Assembly: GCA_026874595.1 (NCBI GenBank)
Contig: CM049313.1
Coordinates: 73,154,659-73,218,658 of the forward strand
Source of the DNA: Sipunculus nudus
Lineage: Eukaryota > Annelida > Sipuncula > Golfingiida > Sipunculidae
Direction of reading: 5' to 3'
Length of the DNA: 64,000 nucleotides
Numbering within the stretch: position 1 is the first letter of the stretch; each line of letters starts with the position of its first letter. Both the position numbers and the translations under genes were made by a program. This document shows positions 23,309 through 35,329 of the stretch, piece by piece. The notes under the pieces were generated by a model. The model did no database searches. It was not told where the DNA came from and saw only the letters and a list, made by a program, of their open reading frames with translations.

Positions 23309-25752
23309 TTTTTTTTGCTCAGCTGACTTTCAGTCATGCTAGGCTATAGTGATGGGTCTTTGTCCATCGTCCTTCCATCTGTCTGGCCAGCCGGCCTTTA
23401 GCAGGGCACAAATCGTAACTGTAGGGGCTAGGGTCATGAACCCTATGTAGTCTTAGAGGTTCTAAAAAGATCTCCTTGCAAACCTGAAATTAGGTCACTG
23501 TGACCCACATTCTCGAAGTTACAGTTTTTGCACCCCCAGAAATAATTCTTTTAGCAAAAATTTTCATCCCAAACCTTCCATCTTTCACATACAACTCACC
23601 ACCCAACAGGGAAAGAACCATAATTATTTTGAGGTCACAAGGTCAAAGGTCAAGGTCACAGGAGCCACTTCTTTGAAAAGCCTGTGGATGCATTTTAAGC
23701 CAAAACTTTTATCCCAAATCTTTGATCTTTCACATATAGCTCACATACTAAGTAGGAGAAGAATCCTATAGATTTTGAGGTCACAGGGTCAAAGGTCAGG
23801 GTCAAAGGATCAACTTCTTTAAAAAAGGTTGTGGACACACTTCAAGCTATACTTTTCTTTCCAAACCAGCACTGATATCGCTTTTCTGCAAACAGGGGAA
23901 AGACCTGTTGATTTGGAGGTCAAAGGTCAAGTTCACAGCACCAACTTCTTTCGTGGAGTCATTTTCAGGCAAACTTTTTAATCTATCATATATCATCTGT
24001 CATATATGGCTTACCTACCAATAGGGAAAAAAGCCTATTGATGTTGAATTCAAAAGGTCAGAGGTCAAGGTCACAATATTAAATTGTTCTAAATGCTTGT
24101 GAACATATTTCAAGTGAAACTGTTCAACCCAAACCTTCAGTCTTTCACATATGCCACATCTATGCATCACTCAATTTGATTCAGACTTCATATTTATAGG
24201 TCTTTTTTCGTGAAGAAATAACTGGGGTCAGTTGGTCAGGAGGTTAAAGGATGCAGGTCAAAGTTATTCACTCATTGGTTGCCAAGTAATTACACCAGAT
24301 TTAAGTGGTTAATAGTTACCCATTATTTAGAAAGAATCCAGTTGATTTGTGGACAAAAGGCCAAGGTCATAGGTCAGGGATGTTCACAATAACTTATTTT
24401 GTAGACCATCTCTATTTTTCTTGTATATATAACCATTGTACTCCAACTGGTACATCTCACTACTGTGTAGCTGTAATTGTGAGAGACACTTATGACATAT
24501 GACTCCATTTTGTGTAAGCCTATCAAGTGACAAGGCTGAGTGATAAATACCTTGTTACTGCTTAACAAAAACACTGTTGCCGGAATGCTTCAGCCAGGCA
24601 TTAACACTATGAGAGTATAGTATTAAGGTTTAGCTTCTGATTTTTAAGATGATGGGAATCTTGATGATGGGAGATTTTGCAGTTTATTTTATGGAATAAT
24701 AGCAATAAACTTAGTTTCCTAGATATCTGAATATTTTTATATTAATCACCAGATATAAAAGCAAGTATTTGTTCTCATAATATATGGATGTGTACCTGGA
24801 TTTAGGATGGCTTTTTTTTTATTACAAGACTCTTAGTCATGCTTTCTGCATTTCTTTTCTCTCAGGGTTTGCAGTTTACCTACCCTGCTGAGCCCATTGA
24901 AAAGCAGAGTGATAATAAAAAATATTTGACTTACACTTTTTATATTTGCATATCTATAAATCTGATATGAGGGCCTGAACATGCCTTTTGAATTGTTTTG
25001 GTCATTCGTTACTGTAACATCCTTTGGAGAATTTGCCCCAAGTTTAGTCTCTTATTGGAGGATGTGTGATATCAAATGTCAGACTTGTCAGAAATCCATT
25101 AAGTCTGCCAGTTAGCCACCTTAGAAATCCTTTTGTCAGTGCAGTTTCAGTGATTTTTTTTCAATGTTTGGTCCGATCTAGAGAATGATTATTGTCTGAT
25201 TTCTGGCCTGTCAGAAGTCCAATATGGCCACCAGGCAACCATCATTAAATTCCTTTTGACCATATTATCTCAAGAATTGTTAAAGTGAATGCAGTCGGAC
25301 ATATATTAATGTAATCTTGCAAAGGATTTGGTCAAATATTTCTTAATAAATATTACCATCATTTATAAAATTGCAGTACAGTTGGCTTGAATTGAATAAC
25401 AATTCATACAGAAGCACCTGTTTCTCAATAATTCTTGCAAGGATTTCCTTGATTTTTGCTAAATATTTTGATCTTATATTTTCTCTTTGTGGTGTTCCTT
25501 TTGAGACTGACAGGTATCAAGCAAGCTATGGGAATAGTTCCTGATAGCTTAACAATCATACATTTTTCCTCAGACCATCAATTCACTGTGTTTTAATCAG
25601 ACATAGGTGATATATATTTCTGTTGTTGTAGAAAATTTCAACAAATTGGCAAATAGGTTCCTAAAAAAATTTGACTGGAAGTTGTGAATCTCAGCCCATG
25701 ATGTCGCAGGTCATGCTCGGCAGCTGAGCGTCATGACCCATGGGTCACTTGT
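23309..25752 (+). mobile_element. Family A element 2 with AGGTCA direct-repeat core
   Basis: The 5' end TTTTTTGCTCAGCTGACTTTCAG and the 3' end CAGCTGAGCGTCATGACC plus the palindrome TGACCCATGGGTCA (25734-25747) and CTTGTT match the other A copies. The core differs: four or more diverged units (about 23560-24120) marked by TTTCATCCCAAACCTTCCAT and AGGTCAAAGGTCAAGGTCA. The rest of the interior is non-repetitive. Confidence 0.8.
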
Positions 25753-26319
25753 TGGCTTAGTTATGGGAAGCCTAACTAAGCCATTTTGTTTATTTTCCCA
25801 TATGAGTTATAAACCTGTAAATTTTTTTTTGACTGACCCTACTGAGGCCAATTTGTTTAATATTTTACAAGAAAAATCCCCTGAATAATTCTTATAATAA
25901 TTGTCTTTTATGGTTCCAAAGAATGAATTTTGGCTGAATTATAAAGGTTCAATTGAGTCATTTTACCATATATGTTAGCTGTGTGAAGCAGATACACAGA
26001 TACATCTAGATACATCTAGACTGGCACCAGTTTATCAGCATTTATTACATCATGCCTCTAGACATTTAGATTTCAGGTTATCTATGGTTAATATTGACAA
26101 GAATGTTTTTTAAAAGCTTTTAAAAAATGTAGATTTATGATTTTTAGATATTCCTCATGCCAGGCAATGTTTACAATCACAGCTATACAGCTCTCTGTGG
26201 GTATATAAAGACGGCTGTACATGGATTATAAATAATTGGTATCCATAGTCAAATTAATTCAAGATTTTGCCATCAGTGAGATGTATCTGTATTACAATTT
26301 TGCATTCAATATGCATCTG

Positions 26320-27050
26320 TATTAATTTTTAGTGAACTTGTGAACTAATGCGATGGTGTGGCGGCGTTTGTCTTCTGTACGTTTACCCATACTATTTTGA
26401 AAATGATTGGAGCTAGCATCATGAAATTTAATGCAAAAAAATTAGCCTTCTGAAAATTTTCTTAACTTTTTTAGAGAAAAAGCTAAAAAAATCTTTAAAA
26501 ATCTTCTCCTCCAAAACACTTAAGCCAAATTGCTCAATATTTCACAGAAATAATCTTTTATACCATCTCCCTCAATTTTGTTCAGGAAGTTGAACTTAGT
26601 CATCTGTCAAAAAAAGCATACTAAAATGACAGTCTCAGAAACAGCCAGAGCTATCATCATCAAATTTTTTGCCAGTGTTGGTCACATGAGTCATATATGA
26701 AATTCAGGTATTGGTGGCGCCACCTGAATTGACCTATTTTTGTACGGGGGTCATTGGTCATCTGTACATTAATCCATAATTTCTCAGGAATAGCTGGAGC
26801 TACCATTCCCAGATTTTATGCAATTATCTGTCACATATCAAATTTTGTGGGATTCAGCTTATTTTTTTGCTATCTGCATTTACTTAGATTTTATAAGGAA
26901 AAAGCTGACAATATTTTAAAAGTCCTCTTCTTGTAGACGGTCCAGCCAAATTGTTAAATATTGTATATAAATGATCCCAGAGGCAAGCCCTCTCAAGTTT
27001 GTTCAGATGGTTTGCATTTGATGAATTTTAGGCCAGACTTTTTTAATTCT
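26320..27050 (+). repeat. Family B repeat, copy 2
   Basis: Starts TTAGTGAACTTGTGAAC with TGCGATGGTGTGG and follows family B copy 1 block for block, including GGTGGCGCCACC at 26713-26724 and TTTTTGTACGGGGGTCAT. The end is not clear; similarity fades after about 27040. Confidence 0.7.
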
Positions 27051-30000
27051 TTGGTTTACGAACATGATTGACAAAAGTGATAGGTAGGAGGTAGGGGAAA
27101 AAAAAAATTGGAACAAACCTGGATACTAGTGTTCGTCAATCCTGTATTGTACAGTTGGGTTATAAAATTGATATTTAAATGGCTCTATATAAACCTGTAT
27201 AAAATATATAAAATAATATATAAAAATTAAAATATAATCATCATCCCCTTGAGTTTTCCACATGCATCTTGCATGTGCCATGTTATTTCAAGCCATTCAA
27301 ATGTCATTGAAGGTAAATTAATGACAAATAAAAGTTTAAACAGTAAAACTTATGATTTCATACACACCTGAAATAAAAATTCAGTCACTGTCCTTGCCAA
27401 GTGAACTGCCTATTTTATAAAGTTTTACAAATTAAAGACCAGTCAAACACTTATACAAATACAAAATAATATATTTTTTGTCAAATATGCAAGGAGAAAT
27501 TTAAATATTCACTGCTAGCATGATAGACTGCAGTTTTTATATTTCAGTCGTGAATGACAATAACAATGACTATATGCGACTTGCAGCTTTTCGCCTATTG
27601 TTTATCAAATGTCAACAACATGGAACTCGAGTTGTTTGATTCATGACCATGTCCTTTCCTTTTTGGTGTTTGGCATGTTTGACATGGACAGTCCTTTGAA
27701 TATACAACAACTGTTAATAAAGTGAGGTTTCCATTGAAGATCACATTGAATTATTCAAATTTTTTAAAATTTTAAAAAGTATTAATAATCTATATTTATT
27801 TATCTGCATTTCTTACCACGGCCGTGACAGTACGTACCGTACTCAGTTTAATATGCTGTCACTTGGCCACTGTCAGTCCGGAATTGCTTTTCGGCATCCA
27901 TACACATCAAAGCTTCCATCACATCTGTTTGGAACAATTAAATGAATCCTTTCAAAGTTTCTGCATTTTAAATGGCTTTCATTTTAGCTTGCTTTTGTTT
28001 TGACTATAAAAATATCTGCAAAGCCAACGCCTCGCATAAAACCGCGCCACTAAGACTACAGATAGTTGGAAATACTGCAGAAACCCTGAGAATTCCTGGA
28101 GTTTTCAAAGAGTACATGACGACCTCATGCAGTATATAATTTCATCTGTTCAGTTATTTTCTTTTAAGCGTTACAAGACCAGGTTTTTAAGTTTTGACAA
28201 GTTATAATATTTTTTAAGAGTGAACTTGTGAAACTTAGCCAATTTGCATTATTAAATAACGTCTGACTTTGAGGGCAATAATTAGTCTTAAGAAGTAAAT
28301 TTGTTTGTATATCCAGCAAGTTAGTAACTGTGGCAAGCTGGTAAAGCCGCTATGCAACCAAACTAATTTTTTTTTCTAATTCACATCTATCTATAAAAAA
28401 TATTTTTAACAAATATGACCTGAACGCTGGTTTGAAAATGTACTGTAGTGCAGAAAACAAACTTTCAAAACTCTCCCAGAATTCTCAATTTCCCTGCTGA
28501 ATCTTTTGACTACTTGATGGCCAATCAATTGCATTTATGGCCCAAGAATACCCTATTGTGATTGGCTTAAACCCTCCATCTGTCATTATGAAAGTGACCT
28601 TATTAGCCAATCATAAGAGTTCTAACGTCTGAGGTGATCTAATACACACGGTCACTAAACAATTCATTTGTCAACAACAGTGCTGGATTCAGCGACGCAA
28701 TATAAAAGGAACATGCCGCTACACACACGCTGTAGATTTACCCTGCTGAACCCACCCTCTCTGACTAGAGAGGGTGGGTTGGTGATTAGGAAGCCTCCAG
28801 CCCTGCCAGCTATTGAGACCCAGCATGGGGACCCTTTAATCTGGCTGTAACCTCAGCACTAAGCACTTTGATCTGTCAGCACTGTGCCCTGTCACTGCTG
28901 CTTGGCCAGTGGTCAGCAGGTTAGTGTGACTGCAAATGGACAATATAGTCCACCTATATTCATTTCTTTAATAGCAAAATCTCTCTAGATATACCTGATT
29001 AACATCCTTTGCAGTAACAAAAGATATTACTTTAACACATGATTTCCATAATACTTTAATACTTTAAGCTAGGCCAGAATTAATTGGCAGGTTTAGTGAT
29101 TTAACCCCAAAACTACCACTGTTTCAAACAGAGGCTGAAAAGTGTCATCCAAGCTATCCATAGATTAGAGAATGTTGAGCTGTTATTATATTGTGTGAAC
29201 AAGTTTGTGATGTTAATTGATTCATATAACAAGGGACCCATGGGCATGGCACTTGGCTATTATATATGATCATAATATATTAGGAAGAGGAGGTATGCAA
29301 ATGCTCGTTTTGTGTGGTAATATAAGCAGTATTATGAAACTGATGATTTTTAACTCATGTTATATGACTTTTATAAATTCCTTGGAGATAGGAAAGATGC
29401 CATTTATATTTTTAACATTCGGAAATGGTGTGCTTTTGTCACACTGGTTTTGACTTGGCTTTACAACTTTATCTACATGGCAGTGGAAGAAAAAATGTCC
29501 ATTATCAGTCATGTTAAATTTGCTTTTTACAAATGAGTTAACTGTTATTCAACAATTACAGATAATCCCTACCCAAGAGTAGCACTAGCACAAAAATATA
29601 AAGAGTTTGACTATTTATTAATAATTAACTATAATTATTGTGCAAAATATAATATTAATTAAGAATATTAGACTTTTTAAAATCATATTATTGAAATAAA
29701 TGATCTCCTAATGTGTGCATGATATGAAAATTCTATCAACAGTGCTAACAAGAAAGAATTGATACTCAAGATACTCATTAAATTTACCAAATTCAAATAT
29801 AATTTTGGTATAAAATTGCATCTAGATTAGATTAAGTAACATCCCTGAAAAGTCTCTAGCTTCAACATTTCTTATGCGAAGTAAGTAAGTATCTTTCCTG
29901 ATTAAAATAAAAAGTGCATCATGTTGCGGCCCATAACTTCAAGAAATTACACAATACTGACTAAATTTCTGGTATGTACATGTAAACCATATAGAGATGT

Positions 30001-30069
30001 ATTTATATTCAATATTATAAAAAGGCAGTCTTGAAGTGTGAGAATGGGTTGTTTAATTGAAAATTGAGG
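27051..30069. other. AT-rich intergenic DNA
   Basis: No gene seen. Notable items are an imperfect inverted pair around GAGAATTCCTGGAG (about 28088) and CTCCCAGAATTCTC (about 28474), a TATAAAAG at about 28697 and the perfect hairpin at 28749-28780. Confidence 0.5.
28749..28780. repeat. Perfect 14-bp stem with GACT loop
   Basis: AACCCACCCTCTCT (28749-28762), loop GACT, then AGAGAGGGTGGGTT (28767-28780). The stem is GC-rich and fully complementary. Confidence 0.9.
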
Positions 30070-32018
30070 TTTTTTAGCTCAGCTGACTGTAAGTCAACTG
30101 AGGTATAGGAATGGCGCTTTGTCCGTCGTCTGTCTGGCCGTCCATTAGCAGGGCACAAATCGTAACTGCTGGTTCTAGAAACTTCTAAGGGAACATCCAA
30201 GAAGGTCAATAAAAAATCTCCTTGGAAACCTGAAATTAGGTCACTGTGACCAATATCCCCTGAGCTATGGGGCTAGAAAGTACCCCCCAGAATAATAAAA
30301 AATATAATACAAAACCTCCAATATCTTGATAATTAATGCATGGATTGTCATGAAACTTGCTTTGAATATTGACCATGACTAGTTTTGTCAGTTCCTGAAA
30401 AGTGGTGGCACCACCTGTATTTTTTGTTATTTTAACAAATATTTTTCAATTTTTTTACTATAAAATGACAACAATCATGTCAGTTTCTCAGCTGTAATTA
30501 CATCTAGTGTCCTAAAACCTGGTGTGTGTATTGATCACAAGTGGATGCCATATAGTAATCACCCTGTTTGTCTGTCTGTTTGTCTGTCTGTCTGTCTATC
30601 TGTCCATCCACACAAATGTGTTTCCAGATGATAACTCCAGGTTGTATTGACACAAACTTGACTTACGTATGGCCCACCACTAAAGCAAGAACCTATATGA
30701 TTTTGGGTCAGGAGGTCAAAGGTCAAGGTCACAGGACTCATTTATTTAAAAAGATTATGGCTGCATTTTAAGCCAAGCTTTTCATCGCAAACTTTCCATT
30801 TTGAGCATTTAGCTGACTTGCCAGTATGGGGAGAGCATAAATGTATTTGGGGTCACATGGTCAAAGGTCAAGGTCACAGGGGCCATCTGTTCACAAATTA
30901 GTTTCCAGATGATAACTCCAATTTAGATTGACCTTTTGGTTTCAAATTTAACTTATATATGACTCATCACTAAAGTAAAAACCATGTCAATTTTGGGGTC
31001 CAACGGTCAAAGGTCAAGGTCGCAGGACTCATTTCTTTAAAAAGAATGCACATGCATTTGAAGCCAAACTTTTCATCGCAAACCTTCCATCTTCAAGATA
31101 TTGCTAAACTGCCAATAGGGGAAGATTCTGTTCAGTTTTTGGGTCATGAGGTCAAAGGTCAAGGTCACAGTACCCACTTATTTAGAAAGATTGTGGATGC
31201 ATTTTAAGCCAAACTTTTCATCCAAAACCTTCCATCTTGCACATACAGCTGAGCTGCCAATAAGGAAGAACCAGATTGATAAGGGGGTCAAAAGGTCAAA
31301 GGTCATTGTCACAGGGGCCCATCTGTCCACATATTTGTTTTTGGATGATAACTCCAGTTTGGATGGACATATTGGGTTTCAATTTTGACTTATATATGAC
31401 CTACCAATATGTTAGAACCCTTTTGATTTTGGGGTCATAAGGCCAAAGGTCAAGGTCACAGGACCCATTTCTTTAAAAAGATTGTTGATGTATTTTTAGC
31501 CAAACTTTCTGTCCCAAACCTTCTATCTTCCAGATGTTGCTCACCTGCCAATAGTGAAAGTAACATATGGATTTTGGGGTCACCAGGTTAAAGGTCAAGG
31601 GGGCCATCTATCCACATATTAGTTTCCAGATTATAACACCAGTTTGGTTTGAAATATTGGTTTCAAACTTGACTTATATATGGCCCCCCCCCCCCTAAAG
31701 TAAGAACTTTTGATTCTGTGGTCATGAGATCAAAGGTCAAGGTCACAGGACCCACTACTTTAGAAAGATTGTGTATTTTAAGCCAAACTTTTCATCTCAA
31801 TCCTTCGATCATCGACACGTGGTGTACCTGCCAATGTTTCCTTTTGATTTTTGGGTCACTAGGTCAAAGGTTAAGGTCACAGGGCCCATCCATTCATAAA
31901 TTAGTTTGGGTAGACAGCTTGGCTTCAAACTGATCACAGGACCAATATTTGGGAAAACCTCATAAACATATCCTTATAGACAAATGCAGCTGAGCATCGA
32001 GACTCATGGATCCCTAGT
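30070..32018 (+). mobile_element. Family A element 3 with dense AGGTCA direct-repeat core
   Basis: 5' end TTTTTTAGCTCAGCTGACTG; 3' end CAGCTGAGCATCGAGACTC with ATGGATCCCTAGT. After an initial unit like those of element 1 come diverged ~140-150-bp units (about 30630-31900) alternating GTTTCCAGATGATAACTCCA, AAGCCAAACTTTTCATC and GGTCAAAGGTCAAGGTCACAGG. A (GTCT)n tract lies at 30566-30600. Confidence 0.8.
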
Positions 32019-32241
32019 CCTTAATATCTTGAAGGAACCAAGAATTATTGACCCACTTTTAGGTACATTAGGAGATTTTTGGGACATCTAACAGTATGCC
32101 GAAGTCAGATTGATAGGTCAGGTCCAACTTTGACAAAATGAGCTTGTCTGACAGATGGACATACGTAAGGACATGTACGTACTGTCAGATGACAATGGAC
32201 AACAACTATAGCTCAGATGCCTTGTCAGCTGAGCTAAAAAT
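32019..32241 (-). repeat. Inverted family A 5' fragment
   Basis: GTCAGCTGAGCTAAAAA at 32224-32240 is the reverse complement of a family A 5' end. Reading leftward it continues with the hairpin partner ATCTGAGCTATAG and then the same body seen at 32834-33000 and 40432-40640 (GTTAGATGTCCC, ATCTCCTA, GGGTCA). It abuts the 3' end of element 3, giving a tail-to-tail arrangement. Confidence 0.75.
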
Positions 32242-32833
32242 AATGAACAAAGCTTAGTTACCTATTTAAAATGAATCTGTTCAAGTCCAGGACAGTTTAG
32301 TTGAAGTGACAGGGTTAGATAAAATTAAGGAAGTCAAAAGGTCAATTCAAAAAGATAATTTTAGATAAATAGACATATTTTGCACTTTTTACATTTTAAA
32401 AATTGAGGAACAATATATTAAGGGCTCATGTAAATTTAAATGAATATATGAAGTTTTATATTTTTACCAGTATCTATTGGTAGTTGGAGGTTTCTTACTG
32501 CTTAGAAATAATCTCAAAGGGTAGCACTTTGTGCATGAATTATTGTTTTGACTCCCTCATAAGGGCTAGCTGTTCGTGCTGCTTCTAACTGTTCATCTGT
32601 TTCAGTGAGGACGATTTCTACTGGTAGCTGGTTCTAGTCTATATATGTGTAAAGAACTTAATCCTGAATGTTTAGAGGTTTCAGTATTGATATTTAATTG
32701 AATAATTGCATTTAAGTGTAGTCATTGTTGGTATTTAATGAAAGACCAAAGATATTCACCAGATATTACTGCTTTATAATTTAAAAATTTGATCAGATGA
32801 CTATAAATTGTTATTTTCTTCTGTCTTTAAAGG

Positions 32834-34093
32834 TTTTTAGCTCAGCTGATTATAAGCCATCTGAGCTATAGTCGTGGTCCATTGTCTGTTTTCCGCCCGT
32901 CTGTCTGTAGATGTGGCACGTTTTGAAACCGTAAGACCTAGGAATAAAAAATTCGGCATAATGTTAGATGTCCCCAAGATCTCCTACCAAGCCGAAACTG
33001 GGTCTTTGCAACTTTGTTCCTTTAAGAAATGAAGGAAAAACCTCAATTTTTTTTAAAACCTATTTTCACACTTCAGGACTGACTAATATCAAAACCACTC
33101 ATCTGCTTTCCCTGATATTTACCATTAATATTTCTCTATATAGTTCCTATGTACATGGCAGAAATTAGTTCTGTATTATATAATTTAAAAAGTTATGGGA
33201 TCAAACATTGTGCATTTTGTAAAAAACCAGGAAAGAAATTAGATCACTTAACATAAAACATGTTAAAGCTAAGGACTGTTGTTACATAATCCCATCACTA
33301 AGGCAAGCCCTCTCTCCACTGAGTTGAGCTTGATCAGACTGTCTGCAAGTAATACCTCAGGGAGCCTTTCCCCCCCCCCCCCCCCTCCCCCCCCCCCCCC
33401 CATTCTGTTGCCAGACCTGTACTATGAACAAGATGAATCTTATAGTTAAACATTTTTTCAGCCACAAGCAGTAACAACAGAGACCCCTTTCCCACCCATA
33501 AAAAGGACTAATAAACAAGATGAATCTTATAATTTTAATGTTAAATAAATTCTTTTTGTTGAGACTTGGAAAATTTTGATTTTTTAAAGGAAAAAATGTT
33601 CAGGAATTTAATCTTAATATTCAAATGTGATAAAATATTAGGATCTAATGTAAGTGCTAAATGACAAGATTTAAGAAGATATAAATACTTGTAGCATTTC
33701 ATTCATATCTCTTAAAGTTGGCGGGGCCTAGGTGTGAATAACACTGGTATTAAAATGAGTAATATTGGTCAAACTTTGTAGGATTAATTTTTAACTCATA
33801 TAGCCATATGTTTAACTTTTGAAAACTTAATTACCTTCACACATTATTTGTTTATGAAATGTTACTTTTATATAAATCTTACCGTAGGCCCATTTTTTCC
33901 CCTTGTTGCATCACTAAATGGTTTAGCTCATGTCAATTATTCTATAATTTACAGCGTTTCATTTTAGCAGGGCCATTTTCTCATAGCTTTTCAAATGATA
34001 AAATTCATTAAAAACCAAAAGAAATAAAAATATTTTGTAGTTAATAATATTTTCCAAAATTCAGCTGAGTGATGTGATCCATGGGTCCATTGT
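32834..34093 (+). mobile_element. Family A element 4 (subtype D body)
   Basis: Begins TTTTTAGCTCAGCTGATTATAAG and ends TCAGCTGAGTGATGTGATCC with ATGGGTCCATTGTTT. The body matches 40432-41100 and 49401-50060 (GATGTGGCACGTTTTGAAAC or equivalent, GTAAGACCTAGGAAT, AATGTTAGATGTCCCCAAGA). It contains a long C-run at 33370-33400. Confidence 0.8.
33370..33401. repeat. Poly-C run
   Basis: Roughly 30 cytosines interrupted by one T. Similar C- or G-runs occur at about 12587, 41317, 50261, 58645, 61838 and 62360. Confidence 0.95.
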
Positions 34094-34562
34094 TTCATCA
34101 TAAAATTGTGATGAAAAAATTCATAAGACCAGGGGGAATATGATAATAATAGAATTGTTTTGCTAAACAGGTAAAGGCACATCATAACAATATATAAAGC
34201 CAAAATTGTTGTCAAAATTCATAAAAGTGCTTGTCAGTAGAGATAATCCATTTCCTGAAAAAATTATACATCAAATATATTGTAGATTACTTATATTCTG
34301 TACAGAAATTCTACATTCCAGTCAACCCATAATTGCTGATCAGCGTTCATGATAACTATATATATATATACAGCCTTGTTATCAGTAAATATATCAACGC
34401 TGAACAGCCCAGAATATTAAAACTTTTTTTTAATAATTTACTTTTTTCAGGTAAAAAATGATGCTGATCAGCACATTCTGATAAGGTCATTCTGATAGGG
34501 AATTATATTTATTTTTATTTTCCCTCCTCCTCCCCAACACTTTTTTTTCGTCTGAGAAACTA
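34094..34562. other. Spacer between family A elements
   Basis: AT-rich with a short (TA)n near 34362; no gene seen. Confidence 0.5.
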
Positions 34563-35329
34563 TTTTTAGCTCAGCTGACTGAAAGTCATCTGAGCTATAG
34601 CGATCACTCTTTGTCCGTCGTCCGTCTGTCCGTCTGTCCGTCCGTTAACCAGGCACAAATCGTAACCGCTGGACCTAGAACCTTGTAACTTAGGATTCTG
34701 AGAGGTCCATAAAAAATCTCCTTGGAAACCAGAAATTAGGTCTCTGTTACCCATATCCTTCGAGCTATGTGGCCCCAAAGTACCCCCCAGAAAAGTCAAA
34801 AATTTCATACAAAAACTTCAATATCTCATTAACTACTTGACTGATGGTCATGATTTTTGGCATACATATTGATCATGAGATGTTACATCACTTCCTGCAG
34901 ACTGGTGGCGCCACCTGTATTTTTTTATTTTTTACGAATTTTTTTCTCTATTTTTGAGACCTCTAAAAATGTGAACATCTGTTAACAAGGCACAAATCAT
35001 AAAGACTGGACTTAGAATCTTAATTCTTGACACACTGAGAGGTCCATGAAAAATCTCCTTGGAAACCAGAGATTAGGTCTCTGTTACCCATATCCTTTGA
35101 GCTATGGGGCCCCAAAGTACCCCCCAGAATAGTAAAAAAATTCATACAAAAACTTCAATATCTCAATAACTACTTGACTGATGGTCATGATTTTTGGCAT
35201 ACATATTGATCATGAGAGGTTCCATCAGTTCCTGAAGACTGGTGGCGCCACCTGTACTGTATGATTTTTTACGATTTTTTTCCTCTATTTTTGAGACCTT
35301 TGAGGATGCTGTCATCTGTTAGCGTGGCA

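Noticed and set aside
28073-28495. Inverted-repeat element around GAGAATTC motifs
   Set aside because: The arms are imperfect and short, and no target duplication or boundary could be defined.
34094-34225. Third copy of the 57183/11999 MITE family
   Set aside because: Shares only TTTTGCTAAACA and a few short blocks; no TIRs found.
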